Notes: a model not told the origin generated them from the letters alone. A stretch of 64,000 bases of DNA from Alphaproteobacteria bacterium (GCA_024743195.1 JANSXE010000003.1:186001-250000); one strand, 5' to 3'. Shown: positions 44,878-54,779, numbered from the stretch's first letter. Program-made: numbers and translations.

Positions 44878-47238
44878 ATGAGCGCGCTCGACGCCAAGCT
44901 GATGCGCGACCTTTGGCGCATGCGCGGCCAGGTTCTGGCGATCGCGCTGGTGATCGCCTCGGGCATGGGGGTGCTCGTCATGTCGCTCTCGGCCATGGAG
45001 GCGTTGGACGAGACCACGGCCGCCTACTACGAGCGCTACCGCTTCCCGCACGTCTTCGCCGAGGTGACGCGCGCGCCCGAGACGATGGTCGAGCGGATCG
45101 CCAACCTGCCTGGCGTACAGAGCGTCGAGAGCCGGATCGTCGATTACGCCCCGGTCCGCCTCGACGGTTTCACCGAGCCCGTCACCGGGGTCGTGACCTC
45201 GATACCGGAGCACGCCGAGCCGCTGCACAGCCGCTTGGTCCTGCGCGCCGGCCGTCTGCCGACAGGGCGCTCCGCGCAGGAGGTCGCGGTCGGCAGCCGC
45301 TTTGCGGACGCTCATGGGCTGACGCTGGGCGACCGGCTGACGCTGATCCTGAACGGCCGGAAGACCGAGACGCGCGTGGTCGGGATCGCCTTTTCGCCGG
45401 AGTTCGTCCATGCGGTCGGCCCCGGGACCCTGATCCCGGACGACAAGCGCTTCGCGGTGCTCTGGATGACCCGGCCGCCGCTCGCCGCCGCCTATGACAT
45501 GGAGGGGGCCTTCAACAGCGTGACGCTCCGGCTGCGGCGCGACGCCCGGGTGGAGCAGATGGTGGACCGGCTGGACGGGATGCTCGCCCGCTATGGCGGG
45601 ATCGGCGCCTATGGCCGCAAGGACCAGGCCTCCAACTGGGTGCTGATGAACGAGATCGAACAGTTGCGCAGCATGTCGGTCATCCTGCCGGCGGCCTTCC
45701 TCGCCGTCGCGGCCTTTTTGACCAACATGGTCCTGGCGCGGCTGATCGCGGTGGAGCGCAGCGAGATCGGGCTCCTGAAAGCCTTCGGCTACGGCTCGAC
45801 GGCGGTCGCCTGGCACTATCTGAAGCTGGTGCTGGCGATCGGAGCGCTGGGCGCCGTGCTGGGGACGCTGTTCGGCTATTTCTTCGGCCGGTGGGTGACG
45901 GAGCTCTACGCCGCGTCCTTCGCCTTTCCGTTCCTCTATTTCGCGCCGAGCCCGCAACCCTTCGCGGTCGGGGCCCTGGTGCATGTCGGGGCGGCGGCCC
46001 TGGGCGCGCTCGGCGCGGTGCGCCGCGCGGTCGCCCTGGCCCCGGCGGAGGCGATGCAGCCGCCGCCGCCGGCGAGCTTCCAGCGCGGCGTCCTGGCTTC
46101 GCGCGTCTTCGGCTGGCTCGATCAGGAAACCCGCATTCTCCTGCGCCATATCGCGCGCTGGCCGCTGCGCGCGATGCTGACCACGACGGGGATCGGCGTC
46201 GCGATCGGGCTGATCGTCGTGGCGCTGCAATGGCGCGACGGCACGGACGAGTTGATCCGCGTCGCCTATCACGACGCGCAGCGCCACGACGTCGCCGTCG
46301 GGCTGACGGAGGCGCTGGACCGCTCGGTGCTGGCGGACGCGGCCGCCTGGCCCGGCGTCCTGGCGGTGGAGGGCGGCCGCAACGTCGCCGTGCGCTTCCG
46401 GCATGGCCACCGGTTCCGGCGCACCGCGATCACCGGGATCGATCCGGACGCGCGGCTGTCGCCCATCCACGACGTCTCCGGCGCCGTGATCGAGGTTCCG
46501 GACGCCGGGCTGGTGATCGGAACCGTGCTTGCCGAGCGTCTGAAGATTTCCGTCGGCGACCGGGTCGTCGTCGAGGTGTTGGAGGGGCGCCGTCCGGTCG
46601 CCGTCCTGCCCGTCGTCGGCCTGGTCGAGGTCTATCTCGGGACGCCGATCTTCCTGCATCAGGACGCGCTCGCCCGTCTGCTCGACGAGGCCGTGACGAC
46701 GGACACGCTCTATCTGCGCCTCGATCCGCTGAAAGAGGCGGCCTTTTTCGAGGCGCTGCAGGAAACGCCGGCGGTCGCCGGCGCCACCCTGAAACGGGTC
46801 GCCGTCGGCCTGTTCGAGGAGACGCTTGGCGACATCATTCTGATCTATACAGGCATCTTCACCGCCTTCGCCTGCGCGCTGGCGGTCGGCGTGGTCTTCA
46901 ACAGCGCCCGGATCGCGCTCTCCGAACGCGGGCGCGAGATGGCGACCCTGCGCGTCCTGGGCTTCACCCAGGGCGAGGTCGCCTATGTCCTGCTGGGGGA
47001 AATCGCGCTGCTGACGCTGCTGGCCTTGCCGATCGGCGCGCTCGCCGGCTACGGGCTGGCGGCGCTGATGGCGACCAGTTTCGAGACTGAGCTGTTCCGT
47101 CTGCCGCTGGCGATCCGGCCGGCAAGCTACGGGCTCGCCGCGTTGATCGGTCTCGCCGCGGCGGCCTTCTCGATGGCGTTGGTGCGCGACCAAGTGGCGC
47201 GCCTCGATCTGATCGCCGTGCTCAAGACCCGGGAGTGA
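44878..47238 (+). CDS. FtsX-like ABC exporter permease (two FtsX domains)
   Basis: A 786-residue membrane protein. A first membrane helix lies at residues ~15-35 and a large periplasmic region follows to ~250. A first FtsX domain ([27 protein letters not shown]) spans ~260-390. The second half repeats the plan: a helix near 440, another periplasmic part and the second FtsX domain ([24 protein letters not shown]) at ~665-780. It is of MacB/DevC-like length and would link to the adaptor encoded next. The substrate is unknown; candidates include lipids, peptides or antimicrobials. Confidence 0.9.
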   Translation: MSALDAKLMRDLWRMRGQVLAIALVIASGMGVLVMSLSAMEALDETTAAYYERYRFPHVFAEVTRAPETMVERIANLPGVQSVESRIVDYAPVRLDGFTEPVTGVVTSIPEHAEPLHSRLVLRAGRLPTGRSAQEVAVGSRFADAHGLTLGDRLTLILNGRKTETRVVGIAFSPEFVHAVGPGTLIPDDKRFAVLWMTRPPLAAAYDMEGAFNSVTLRLRRDARVEQMVDRLDGMLARYGGIGAYGRKDQASNWVLMNEIEQLRSMSVILPAAFLAVAAFLTNMVLARLIAVERSEIGLLKAFGYGSTAVAWHYLKLVLAIGALGAVLGTLFGYFFGRWVTELYAASFAFPFLYFAPSPQPFAVGALVHVGAAALGALGAVRRAVALAPAEAMQPPPPASFQRGVLASRVFGWLDQETRILLRHIARWPLRAMLTTTGIGVAIGLIVVALQWRDGTDELIRVAYHDAQRHDVAVGLTEALDRSVLADAAAWPGVLAVEGGRNVAVRFRHGHRFRRTAITGIDPDARLSPIHDVSGAVIEVPDAGLVIGTVLAERLKISVGDRVVVEVLEGRRPVAVLPVVGLVEVYLGTPIFLHQDALARLLDEAVTTDTLYLRLDPLKEAAFFEALQETPAVAGATLKRVAVGLFEETLGDIILIYTGIFTAFACALAVGVVFNSARIALSERGREMATLRVLGFTQGEVAYVLLGEIALLTLLALPIGALAGYGLAALMATSFETELFRLPLAIRPASYGLAALIGLAAAAFSMALVRDQVARLDLIAVLKTRE

Positions 47239-47245
47239 GCTTGCC

Positions 47246-48469
47246 ATGCCGAGACGCAACGCCGCCGCATTCCGCCGCGCCGCCCTCTGGACGGTCCTGC
47301 TGGGGCTGTTGGGCGCCGGGCTCGCCGTCGCCTTCTGGCCCCGGCCGATCCCGGTCGATCTGGCGGCGGTGCGCAGCGGGCCGATGGTGGTCACCGTCGA
47401 CGCCGAGGCGGAGACCCGCGTGCGCGACGTCTTCACGCTCTCCGCCCCGGTCGCGGGGCGGCTGCAACGGATCGAGCTCGACCCCGGCGACGGCGTCCAG
47501 GCGGATCTGACCGAAGTCGCGCGGATCGAGCCCGTGGATCCGGGCTTTCTCGACGTGCGCACGGAAGCGCAGAGCCAGGCGGCGGTGCGCGCGGCCGAGG
47601 CCGCGCTGGCGCTGGCCGAGGCGGAACTCGCGCGGGCCGAAGCCGACCGCGACTTCGCGGAAAGCGATCTGCGCCGCCTCGCCACGCTGTTCGAGCGTCA
47701 GGCGGTCTCCGAACGCGCCTATGACGAGGCCGAGCGCCGCGCCCGGGCCGAGCGCGCGGCGGTCGCGACGGCGCGCGCGGCCGTGCAGGTCAAGGCGTTC
47801 GAACTGGAGCGCGCACGGGCCGCGCTGATGACGCCGTCCGCGGCGCAGGAGCAGCGGGCCGGCTGCGACTGCGTGCCGGTGCGCTCGCCGGTCAGCGGCC
47901 GGGTGTTGCGCGTGCTGCGCGAGGACGAGGGGGTGGTGCAGGCCGGCGCGCCGCTGGTCGAGATCGGCGATCTCGCCACGCTCGAGATCGTCGCGGACCT
48001 CTTGTCCAGCGATGCGGTCAAGGTGGAGGCGGGCCAGCGCGTCCTGGTCGAGGCCTGGGGCGGGGCGGGCGCGCTCAACGGCGTGGTCCGGCGGGTCGAA
48101 CCGTTCGGCTTCACCGAGGTCTCCGCGCTCGGCGTCGAGGAGCAGCGGGTCAATGTCGTGATCGACCTGAGCGATGCGCCGGAGCGCTGGGCGCGCCTCG
48201 GCCACGGCTACCGCGTCGAGGTGGGCATCGTGCTATCCGAGGGCGAGGCGCTGCAGGCGCCGCTGGGCGCCTTGTTCCGACGGGCCGAGGACTGGGCCTT
48301 GTTCGCGGTCGAGGACGGCCGCGCCGTGGAGCGGGCGGTCGAGATCGGCCGGCGCACGGCGCTCGCGGCCGAAATCGTGAACGGCGCGGCGGCGGGCGAC
48401 GTCTTGATCCTCAACCCCGGAGACCGCATCGGCGACGGCGTCGCGGTGACCGAGCGGCGGGTCGAGTAG
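47246..48469 (+). CDS. HlyD/RND-type periplasmic adaptor of the ABC exporter
   Basis: A 407-residue membrane-fusion protein. A single hydrophobic anchor lies at residues ~12-30. The lipoyl-like halves are around 47-85 (FTLSAPVAGRLQRIEL) and 210-245 (RSPVSGRVLRVLREDEGVVQAG), with a long alanine-rich helical hairpin between them. The beta-barrel and membrane-proximal parts follow. It begins 7 bases after the permease stop. It should bridge to an outer-membrane channel; a tolC-type gene lies at 56284. Confidence 0.9.
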   Translation: MPRRNAAAFRRAALWTVLLGLLGAGLAVAFWPRPIPVDLAAVRSGPMVVTVDAEAETRVRDVFTLSAPVAGRLQRIELDPGDGVQADLTEVARIEPVDPGFLDVRTEAQSQAAVRAAEAALALAEAELARAEADRDFAESDLRRLATLFERQAVSERAYDEAERRARAERAAVATARAAVQVKAFELERARAALMTPSAAQEQRAGCDCVPVRSPVSGRVLRVLREDEGVVQAGAPLVEIGDLATLEIVADLLSSDAVKVEAGQRVLVEAWGGAGALNGVVRRVEPFGFTEVSALGVEEQRVNVVIDLSDAPERWARLGHGYRVEVGIVLSEGEALQAPLGALFRRAEDWALFAVEDGRAVERAVEIGRRTALAAEIVNGAAAGDVLILNPGDRIGDGVAVTERRVE

Positions 48470-48490
48470 CCGCGAATCCGCTTCCCAATT

Positions 48491-48508
48491 CTGGGCGCCA
48501 GCGCCCAG
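48491..48508 (+). terminator. hairpin after the exporter operon
   Basis: Perfect 8-bp stem CTGGGCGC-CA-GCGCCCAG, 21 bases after the adaptor stop. It has no T-run, so it may be a weak terminator or a message-stabilising hairpin. Confidence 0.45.
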
Positions 48509-48554
48509 GACGTTCGCGAGCTTCAAGGGTTCAACCCGATTTGTGTGATTTCTT

Positions 48555-48584
48555 CGCGCAACTGCGCGTCCAGTTAATCTGGAC
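48555..48584 (+). promoter_or_regulatory. two adjacent palindromes upstream of the demethylase operon, candidate TetR operator
   Basis: Two perfect inverted repeats share one base: CGCGCA-AC-TGCGCG (48555-48568) and GTCCAG-TTAAT-CTGGAC (48568-48584). They lie 62-91 bases before the dehydrogenase ATG, within an AT-richer stretch (with TTTAAT at 48592-48597 as a possible -10). The second one has the size and symmetry of a TetR-family operator, and a TetR gene ends this operon. Confidence 0.55.
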
Positions 48585-48645
48585 AGAAGTGTTTAATGCG
48601 ACCTACTGTTGCGCCGGGATTGAGCAAGGCGGTCGGGAGGAGCGC

Positions 48646-51051
48646 ATGAAGTCGCACTATCGCGCGGTGGTGATCGGGGGCGGGGTCGTCGGGACCTCGG
48701 TGCTTTATCATCTGGCGAAACTGGGCTGGACCGACGTGTGCCTGATCGAGCGCTCGGTGCTGACCGCGGGGTCGAGCTGGCACGCCGCCGGCGGCTTCCA
48801 CGCCTTGAACGCCGACCCCAACATCGCGGCCTTGCAGGCCTATACGATCGATTTGCTGTCCGAAATCGAGGCGGAGAGCGGCCAGTCCGTCGGCATGCAC
48901 ATGACCGGCGGCATGACGCTGGCCGGCACGCCGGACCGGTGGGAGTGGCTGCAGTCCGCCTACCGCGTGTTCCAGTCGATCGGGATCGAGGACGTCCATC
49001 TGATCACGCCGGAAGAGGCGGGGGAGCTTTGCCCCGTTATGTCGACGCACGGGATTCTCGGCGGCATGTGGGCGGAGCGCGAGGGCTATGTCGACACGAC
49101 CGGAACGGTCCACGCCTACGCCGGCGCGGCCAAGAAGCGCGGCGCGCAGGTCGTCGAGCACAACCGCGTGCTTGGGCTGACCGAGACCGCCGAGGGTTGG
49201 CGCCTCGACACGGAAAAGGGCCCGGTCCACTGCGAGCATGTGGTCAACGCCGCCGGCCTCTGGGCCAAGCAGGTGGGGCGGATGGCGGGGATCGAACTGC
49301 CGGTCTCGCCGCTCGCCCACCACTACCTGCTGACCGAGTCGATCCCGGAGATCGAGGCGCTGGACAAGGAGTTGCCCTTGGTCGTGGACCTCGAAGGCTT
49401 CACCTATATGCGCCAGGATCAGAAGGGGATGCTGCTGGGCATCTACGAAATCGACCACAAGCACTGGATGATGGACGGCGCCCCCTGGGACTACGGCGTC
49501 GAACTGCTGCAGGAAGAGACCGACCGGATCGAAAACGAACTGGCGCTCGGCCTCGAACGCTATCCGGTGCTGCAGACAGCCGGGGTGCGCAACTGGGTGA
49601 ACGGCGCCTTCACTTTCTCGCCCGACGGCAACCCGCTGGTCGGTCCGGTGCGCGGCAAGCGCGGCTATTGGTGCGCCTGCGCCGTGATGGCGGGCTTCCT
49701 GCAGGGCGGCGGCGTCGGCAAGTCCCTGGCCGAGTGGATGGTCCACGGCGAACCGGAGGCCGACGTCTTCGGCATGGATGTCGCCCGGTACGGCCCCTTT
49801 GCCGAGAACAAGGAATACATCCGCCAGACCACGGGCCAGTTCTACACCCGGCGCTTCGTGATGACCTATCCGAACGAGCAGTTGCCGGCGGGGCGGCCGC
49901 TCAAGATGGCGCCCGCCTACGACGCGATGAGCGCCGCCGGCGCGCATTGGGGCGCGTCCTGGGGGCTCGAAGTCCCGCTCTATTTCGCACCGCAGGGTTT
50001 CGAGGAGACGCCGACGCTGAAGCGCTCCAACGCCTTCCCGATCGTGGCGGAGGAGTGCCGCGCCGTGCGCGAGGCGGTGGGGCTGCTCGACATCACCGGC
50101 TTCTCCCGCTTCGAGGTGACGGGGGAGGGGGCCGAGGCCTGGCTGGACCGGCTGGTGGCGTCGAAGCTGCCGGGCCCCGGCCGGGCCCGGCTGGCTCCCA
50201 TGTTGTCCGAGACGGGGCGCCTCAAGGGCGACCTCACGATCTTCAATTGGGGCGACGGAACCTGGTGGATCATGGGGTCCTACTACCTGCGCGCCTGGCA
50301 TCTTCGCTGGTTCCACGATCATATGGGCGAAGGCGTCAGCCTGCGGGATCTGTCGGATGCGGTCGTCGGGTTCTCGCTGTCCGGTCCCAACAGCCGCGCG
50401 GTCCTAAAGCGGTTGACAGACGGCCCGATCGGCGACGTGCCTTTCATGGGCTGCGGCGTCTTCGACATCGGCCTGATCCGTGCGAAAGTCGGCCGGCTCT
50501 CGGTGGCGGGCGAACTCGGCTACGAGATTCACTGCGGGGCGGTCGAGCACGTCGCGCTGCGTCGCCTGCTGCTTGAGGCGGGCGCCGATCTGGGCCTGCG
50601 CGAGATCGGCTACAATGCGCTCCTCAGCCTGCGCCTTGAGAAGAGCTTCGGCATCTGGTCGGCGGAGTTCACCCAGCGCTTCACGCCGGCCCAAACCGGC
50701 ATGGACCGGTGGATCGCCTGGGACAAAGGGGCGTTCATCGGCCGGGAGGCGGCGCTCGCCGAACGCGACGGCGGCGGGCCGGCCCAAGTGATCGTCACGC
50801 TGGAGGTCGATGCAGACGGCGCCGACGCCAGCGGGTTCGAGCCGGTCTGGCGCGACGGGACTCTGGTCGGCTTCGTCACTTCGGGCGGCTACGGCCATTG
50901 GGTCGGCAAGTCGTTGGCCATGGCGATGGTCGACCGCGACGCGGCGGTCGAGGGAACGGCGCTCAGCGCGCACATCGTCGGGGCGGAGCGGCCGGCGACG
51001 GTGATCGCGCCCTCGCCTTACGACCCCGCAGGCGCGAAGATGAGGGGATGA
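48646..51051 (+). CDS. dimethylglycine/sarcosine dehydrogenase-like flavoprotein (FAD domain + GcvT-like folate domain)
   Basis: An 801-residue two-part enzyme. The FAD domain opens with VVIGGGVVGTSVLYHLAK, and His46 in GSSWHAAG is where mitochondrial dimethylglycine and sarcosine dehydrogenases attach FAD covalently. From about residue 430 the chain becomes an aminomethyltransferase (GcvT)-like domain (LLDITGFSRFEVTGEGAEAWL, VAGELGYEIHC, YNALLSLRLEKSFG) that would transfer formaldehyde to tetrahydrofolate. Probably demethylates an N-methylated amine. ATG 48646 has GGGAGGAGC upstream. First gene of an operon with an MttB homologue (stop overlaps as ATGA) and a TetR regulator. Confidence 0.9.
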   Translation: MKSHYRAVVIGGGVVGTSVLYHLAKLGWTDVCLIERSVLTAGSSWHAAGGFHALNADPNIAALQAYTIDLLSEIEAESGQSVGMHMTGGMTLAGTPDRWEWLQSAYRVFQSIGIEDVHLITPEEAGELCPVMSTHGILGGMWAEREGYVDTTGTVHAYAGAAKKRGAQVVEHNRVLGLTETAEGWRLDTEKGPVHCEHVVNAAGLWAKQVGRMAGIELPVSPLAHHYLLTESIPEIEALDKELPLVVDLEGFTYMRQDQKGMLLGIYEIDHKHWMMDGAPWDYGVELLQEETDRIENELALGLERYPVLQTAGVRNWVNGAFTFSPDGNPLVGPVRGKRGYWCACAVMAGFLQGGGVGKSLAEWMVHGEPEADVFGMDVARYGPFAENKEYIRQTTGQFYTRRFVMTYPNEQLPAGRPLKMAPAYDAMSAAGAHWGASWGLEVPLYFAPQGFEETPTLKRSNAFPIVAEECRAVREAVGLLDITGFSRFEVTGEGAEAWLDRLVASKLPGPGRARLAPMLSETGRLKGDLTIFNWGDGTWWIMGSYYLRAWHLRWFHDHMGEGVSLRDLSDAVVGFSLSGPNSRAVLKRLTDGPIGDVPFMGCGVFDIGLIRAKVGRLSVAGELGYEIHCGAVEHVALRRLLLEAGADLGLREIGYNALLSLRLEKSFGIWSAEFTQRFTPAQTGMDRWIAWDKGAFIGREAALAERDGGGPAQVIVTLEVDADGADASGFEPVWRDGTLVGFVTSGGYGHWVGKSLAMAMVDRDAAVEGTALSAHIVGAERPATVIAPSPYDPAGAKMRG

Positions 51052-52595
51052 TGGATCACGAATCCTCCGGTCGCACGAGCCGCCGGCGCCGCGCCCCGCG
51101 CGGCGAGACGGCGGCGAAGCGGGACGTGAACTACCGCGATCTGCGCAATCCGTTCCCCGTGATGGCGATCTTCTCCGAAGACCGGATCGCCGCGATCCAC
51201 GAGGCGGCGCTGACCATGCTGCAGGATCTCGGGATCAAGGTGCTGCTGCCGCAGGCCCGGGAGATCTTCCGTCGGGGCGGCGCCAAGGTCGACGAGGCGA
51301 GCGAGATGGTCTTCATCGGCCGCGAGATCGTCGAGACCGCGCTCGCCTCCGCGCCGCGCTCGATCCGATGCCGCGCCGGCGCGCGCGATCGGGACGTGAC
51401 GCTGGAGCTGGGCAGGCTGGTGTTTCAACCGGGCGCCGGCGCGCCGCACGCGACCGATCTGGAGCGCGGCCGGCGCCCCGGGCGGGCATGCGACTTCAGG
51501 GAACTGGTGCAGCTCACGCAGCATTTTGACGTGCTGCACATGGTCCCGCCGCTGATCGAGCCGCAGGACGTTGTGGCCAACCTCCGTCACTTCTTCACGA
51601 TGGAGGCGCAGCTCACGCTCAGCGACAAGCTGCCCTTCATCTTCTCCCGTGGGACGCCGCAGGTGCTGGATGGGTTCGAGATGCTGCGCGACTTCCGCGG
51701 GCTGTCCGACGCGGCGTTCCAGGCGGAGAGTTGGTGCTACACGATCATCAACACCAATTCGCCGCGCCAGATCGACATTCCCATGGCGCAGGGCCTGATC
51801 GACTTCGCGCGCTTCGGCCAGGTCTCCATCGTCACCCCCTTCACGCTGATGGGGGCGATGGCCCCGGTCACGGTTGCGGGCGCGATGACCCTCTCGCATG
51901 CGGAGGCGCTGGCGGCGATCGCCTTGACGCAGTTGGTCAATCCGGGCGCGCCCGTGTGCTACGGCACCTTCACGTCCAACGTCGCCATGAAGTCCGGCGC
52001 GCCCGCCTTCGGCACGCCGGAGCATTTCAAGGCCTCGCTGGCGGCCGGCCAGTTGGCCCGCTTCATCGGCCTTCCCTGGCGCTGCGCCAGCGGGTCGGCG
52101 GCCAACATAAACGACGCCCAGGCCGCGCATGAGACGCAGTTCGCGCTCTGGGGCTGCCTGCTGGCGGGGGCGACGGTGGTGATCCATTCGGCCGGCTGGC
52201 TGGAAGGCGGCCTGACGGTCTCCTACGAGAAGCTGATCACCGATCTGGAGGCGCTGCAGATGGTCGCCGAGCTGTGCGCCGAGACGCCGGCGGGCGAGGC
52301 GGAGATCGCGCTGGACGCCATCCGCGACGTCGGACCGGGCGGGCACTTCTTCGGGGCGGCGCACACGATGGCGCGCTATCAAACGGCGTTCTACGAGCCG
52401 TTGGTCGCCGATTGGTCGAACTTCGGAACCTGGACCGAGCGCGGCGGCCTTGACGCCAGCCAGCGCGCGACGAAGGTCTGGCGGGACGTTCTGGAGGACG
52501 GGGCGCCGCCCGCGCTTGACCCGGTCCGGGTTTCGGCTCTAAGCGACTTCATCCGCAAACGGACGGCGGAAGGCGGCGCCCCGCCGGAAAGCTGA
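51048..52595 (+). CDS. MttB/MtgB-like methyltransferase (trimethylamine methyltransferase family, no pyrrolysine)
   Basis: A 515-residue protein of the MttB superfamily. Family blocks include AIHEAALTMLQDLGIKVL, TPFTLMGAMAPVTVAGAMTLSHAEALA and HSAGWLEGGLTVSYEKLI. True archaeal MttB reads an amber codon as pyrrolysine; this gene is open throughout with no in-frame TAG, so it belongs to the non-pyrrolysine group in which the characterised example (MtgB) acts on glycine betaine. The usual next step is transfer to a corrinoid protein, yet no corrinoid gene is present. It overlaps the dehydrogenase by ATGA. Likely substrate: a quaternary or methylated amine. Confidence 0.87.
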   Translation: MMDHESSGRTSRRRRAPRGETAAKRDVNYRDLRNPFPVMAIFSEDRIAAIHEAALTMLQDLGIKVLLPQAREIFRRGGAKVDEASEMVFIGREIVETALASAPRSIRCRAGARDRDVTLELGRLVFQPGAGAPHATDLERGRRPGRACDFRELVQLTQHFDVLHMVPPLIEPQDVVANLRHFFTMEAQLTLSDKLPFIFSRGTPQVLDGFEMLRDFRGLSDAAFQAESWCYTIINTNSPRQIDIPMAQGLIDFARFGQVSIVTPFTLMGAMAPVTVAGAMTLSHAEALAAIALTQLVNPGAPVCYGTFTSNVAMKSGAPAFGTPEHFKASLAAGQLARFIGLPWRCASGSAANINDAQAAHETQFALWGCLLAGATVVIHSAGWLEGGLTVSYEKLITDLEALQMVAELCAETPAGEAEIALDAIRDVGPGGHFFGAAHTMARYQTAFYEPLVADWSNFGTWTERGGLDASQRATKVWRDVLEDGAPPALDPVRVSALSDFIRKRTAEGGAPPES

Positions 52596-52596
52596 G

Positions 52597-53268
52597 ATGG
52601 CCAAACAGCCGACCCCCATGCTGCGCCGGGACGACCCGGACCGCGAACCGCTCACCGGTCACATCAAGGTGACGCGGGACGACTGGCTGAACGTCGCCCG
52701 CGACATCCTGGTGAGCGACGGGGTGAGCGAGGTGAAGGTCTTGGCCATCGGCCAGCGGCTGCAGGTGTCCCGCTCGTCCTTCTATTGGTATTTCAAGAGC
52801 CGCAAGGACCTGCTCGACGCGTTGCTCGACGATTGGGAACTGCGCAATACAGCCTCCATCATCCGCCACTGCTCGGCGCCGAGCGCGACGATCACGGGCG
52901 CCGTGTGCAACTTCTTCCGCTGCTTCCTCGATCCGACGCTGTTCGACCAGGGGCTGGATTTCGCCGTGCGCGAGTGGGCGCGGCGCGACGGCACGGTGCG
53001 CAAGCGCATCGATCTCGCGGATCAGAAGCGCCTGGTCGCCGTCGCCGCCATGTTCGAACGGCATGGCTACAGCCCCTATGACGCCGACGTGCGCGCGCGG
53101 ATTCTGTATTTCATGCAGCTCGGCTATCACGCGCTCGACCAGACGGAGCCGATGGAGGAGCGCCTGAAGCGCCTGGAAGGCTATCTGGAGGGGTTCACCG
53201 GCGTCGCGCCGCGCCCGGAGGAGTGCGAGGCCATCCGCACCCTGGCCGCCCGCGTCGCGAAGACGTGA
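52597..53268 (+). CDS. TetR/AcrR-family regulator
   Basis: A 223-residue regulator. The HTH lies near residues 45-70 (VLAIGQRLQVSRSSFYWYFKSRKDLLDALL), followed by a variable helical ligand domain. It starts 1 base after the MttB-like stop and almost certainly shares its operon. The palindromes upstream of the operon are candidate targets, making this an autoregulated catabolic unit sensing the amine or a breakdown product. Confidence 0.9.
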   Translation: MAKQPTPMLRRDDPDREPLTGHIKVTRDDWLNVARDILVSDGVSEVKVLAIGQRLQVSRSSFYWYFKSRKDLLDALLDDWELRNTASIIRHCSAPSATITGAVCNFFRCFLDPTLFDQGLDFAVREWARRDGTVRKRIDLADQKRLVAVAAMFERHGYSPYDADVRARILYFMQLGYHALDQTEPMEERLKRLEGYLEGFTGVAPRPEECEAIRTLAARVAKT

Positions 53269-53371
53269 TCGCCCGGGCGGCCGTTGGCCTTTCGGGCGGC
53301 GGATGCTATGCGCCGCGCTCCAATCCCAAGCGCCGGCGCTTTGCCGTCGCGCGACATGGAGCCCGGCGAGC

Positions 53372-54490
53372 GTGGACGACGACATTGCGATCATCGGCGG
53401 CGGGCTCAGTGGTTTGGCGCTGGCCGACCGGCTGACCCGGGAGGGGCTCGACTTGCGTCTCTTCGAGGCGCGCGACCGCCTGGGCGGGCGCATCTTGAGC
53501 GAGCCCGCCTCGACGCCCGATCGCGAAGGCGGGAGGACGGTTTTCGGCGCGGCGTTCGATCTCGGCCCCGCTTGGCTGTGGTCCCACAATCGGCGCATGC
53601 TCCGCGCCGCCGAGCGCTTCGGGCTTCCCATCTTCGAGCAATATGCGCAGGGTCGGCTCGCCTTTCAGGACGAGGCGGGCGCGGTCCGCCGCGACCTCGA
53701 ATTCGCGCCGATGGCCGGGTCGCTGCGGCTTGCGGGCGGCGCGGCGGCGCTGACGTCCGCCTTCGCAGAGGCCGTCCCCCCGGATCGCCTGCACGTGCGG
53801 CGCGTCCTGCGCCGGGTGCAGCGCGCGCCGGGCGGCGTCGCGCTGACGCTCGACGGCCCGGCCGGGACCGTGTCGGTGCGGGTCCGTCGGGTCGCGTTCG
53901 CGCTGCCGCCGCGTCTCCTGGCGGCGCATGTCGCGTTCGAGCCCGATTTGCCCTCTGCGCTGCAGCGTGCGCTGACCGCCGCGCCGACCTGGATGGCGGG
54001 GCAGGCGAAACTCGTCGCCGTCTACCCGACCCCGTTCTGGCGCGACGCCGGGCTTTCGGGCGATGCGATCAGCCGCCGCGGGCCGTTGGCGGAAATCCAC
54101 GACGCCTCTCCGGCGGACGGATCGGTTGGCGCGCTGTTCGGCTTCGTCGGCGCGCCGGCGGACGCACGGCGCGGGCGCGCCGCGGGCGTGCGCCAAGCGG
54201 CGCTGGCGCAACTCGGCGCATTGTTCGGACCGCAGGCCAACGCGCCGAGGGACGTCTTGTACAAGGATTGGGCCGATGATCCGGCGACGGCGACGGCGGC
54301 CGACCGCGCGGCGCTGGCCGAGCATCCCCAATACGGCGCGACCGCGGCCTTCCAGGGCGCCTGGGAGGGGCGTCTGTTCTTCGCCGGCGCCGAGGCCGCG
54401 ACGCAGGACGGGGGCTACATGGAAGGCGCGCTGGAGGCGGCGGAGGCCTGCGCGGCGCACTTGGTCGGCAACGGCGCCGCGCCCGCCTAG
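53372..54490 (+). CDS. FAD-dependent amine oxidase-like oxidoreductase
   Basis: A 372-residue flavin monoamine oxidase-type protein. The ADP-binding loop is IIGGGLSGLALADRL right at the start, followed by FEARDRLGGRI; the C-terminus has GRLFFAGAEAATQDGGYMEGALEAAEAC, the family's FAD-binding end. GTG 53372 places the start just before this loop; an ATG at 53303 would add 23 residues. It may have its own promoter, because the TetR gene ends 103 bases before. The substrate is unknown; the neighbourhood suggests an amine. Confidence 0.85.
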   Translation: MDDDIAIIGGGLSGLALADRLTREGLDLRLFEARDRLGGRILSEPASTPDREGGRTVFGAAFDLGPAWLWSHNRRMLRAAERFGLPIFEQYAQGRLAFQDEAGAVRRDLEFAPMAGSLRLAGGAAALTSAFAEAVPPDRLHVRRVLRRVQRAPGGVALTLDGPAGTVSVRVRRVAFALPPRLLAAHVAFEPDLPSALQRALTAAPTWMAGQAKLVAVYPTPFWRDAGLSGDAISRRGPLAEIHDASPADGSVGALFGFVGAPADARRGRAAGVRQAALAQLGALFGPQANAPRDVLYKDWADDPATATAADRAALAEHPQYGATAAFQGAWEGRLFFAGAEAATQDGGYMEGALEAAEACAAHLVGNGAAPA

Positions 54491-54515
54491 AGGCCCGCGA
54501 GGAGCGTCAAAGAGA

Positions 54516-54543
54516 AAACCCGCCCGACGGGTCGGGCGGGTTT
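54516..54543 (-). terminator. Rho-independent terminator for tRNA-Asn
   Basis: Perfect 12-bp stem AAACCCGCCCGA-CGGG-TCGGGCGGGTTT. Read on the minus strand it is followed by TTTTCTCTTTG, a good T-run, so it ends the tRNA transcript. It also lies just after the oxidoreductase stop on the other strand and may end both. Confidence 0.85.
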
Positions 54544-54550
54544 CCGAAAG

Positions 54551-54626
54551 TGGCTCCGGCGGCAGGACTCGAACCTGCGACCCAGCGGTTAACAGCCGCT
54601 TGCTCTACCAACTGAGCTACACCGGA
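54551..54626 (-). tRNA. tRNA-Asn (GTT)
   Basis: Minus-strand cloverleaf of 76 bases including an encoded CCA. The acceptor arms are TCCGGTG/CGCCGGA, the anticodon stem is AGCGG/CCGCT with loop CTGTTAA (anticodon GTT), and the T loop is GGTTCGAGTCC. All arms pair. Confidence 0.97.
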
Positions 54627-54779
54627 TCGGTATGGGACGATGGACGGCGTCCGCGCCTGCGGCGACCCGTCCGTCGACCGGGCGGGTGTATAGCAATCCC
54701 CTCCGGCCTTGCCAAGAGGCCAAACCGTCATCCGCGCGTCATGATATCCGGAAAAATCGGCCGATCCGCCGTCGCCGTC

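Noticed and set aside
44749-47685. 978-residue minus-strand frame opposite the FtsX permease
   Set aside because: Arg/Gly/Asp/His-rich translation typical of antisense to GC-rich genes.
51048-52595. Pyrrolysine codon in the MttB homologue
   Set aside because: The frame is open with no in-frame TAG.
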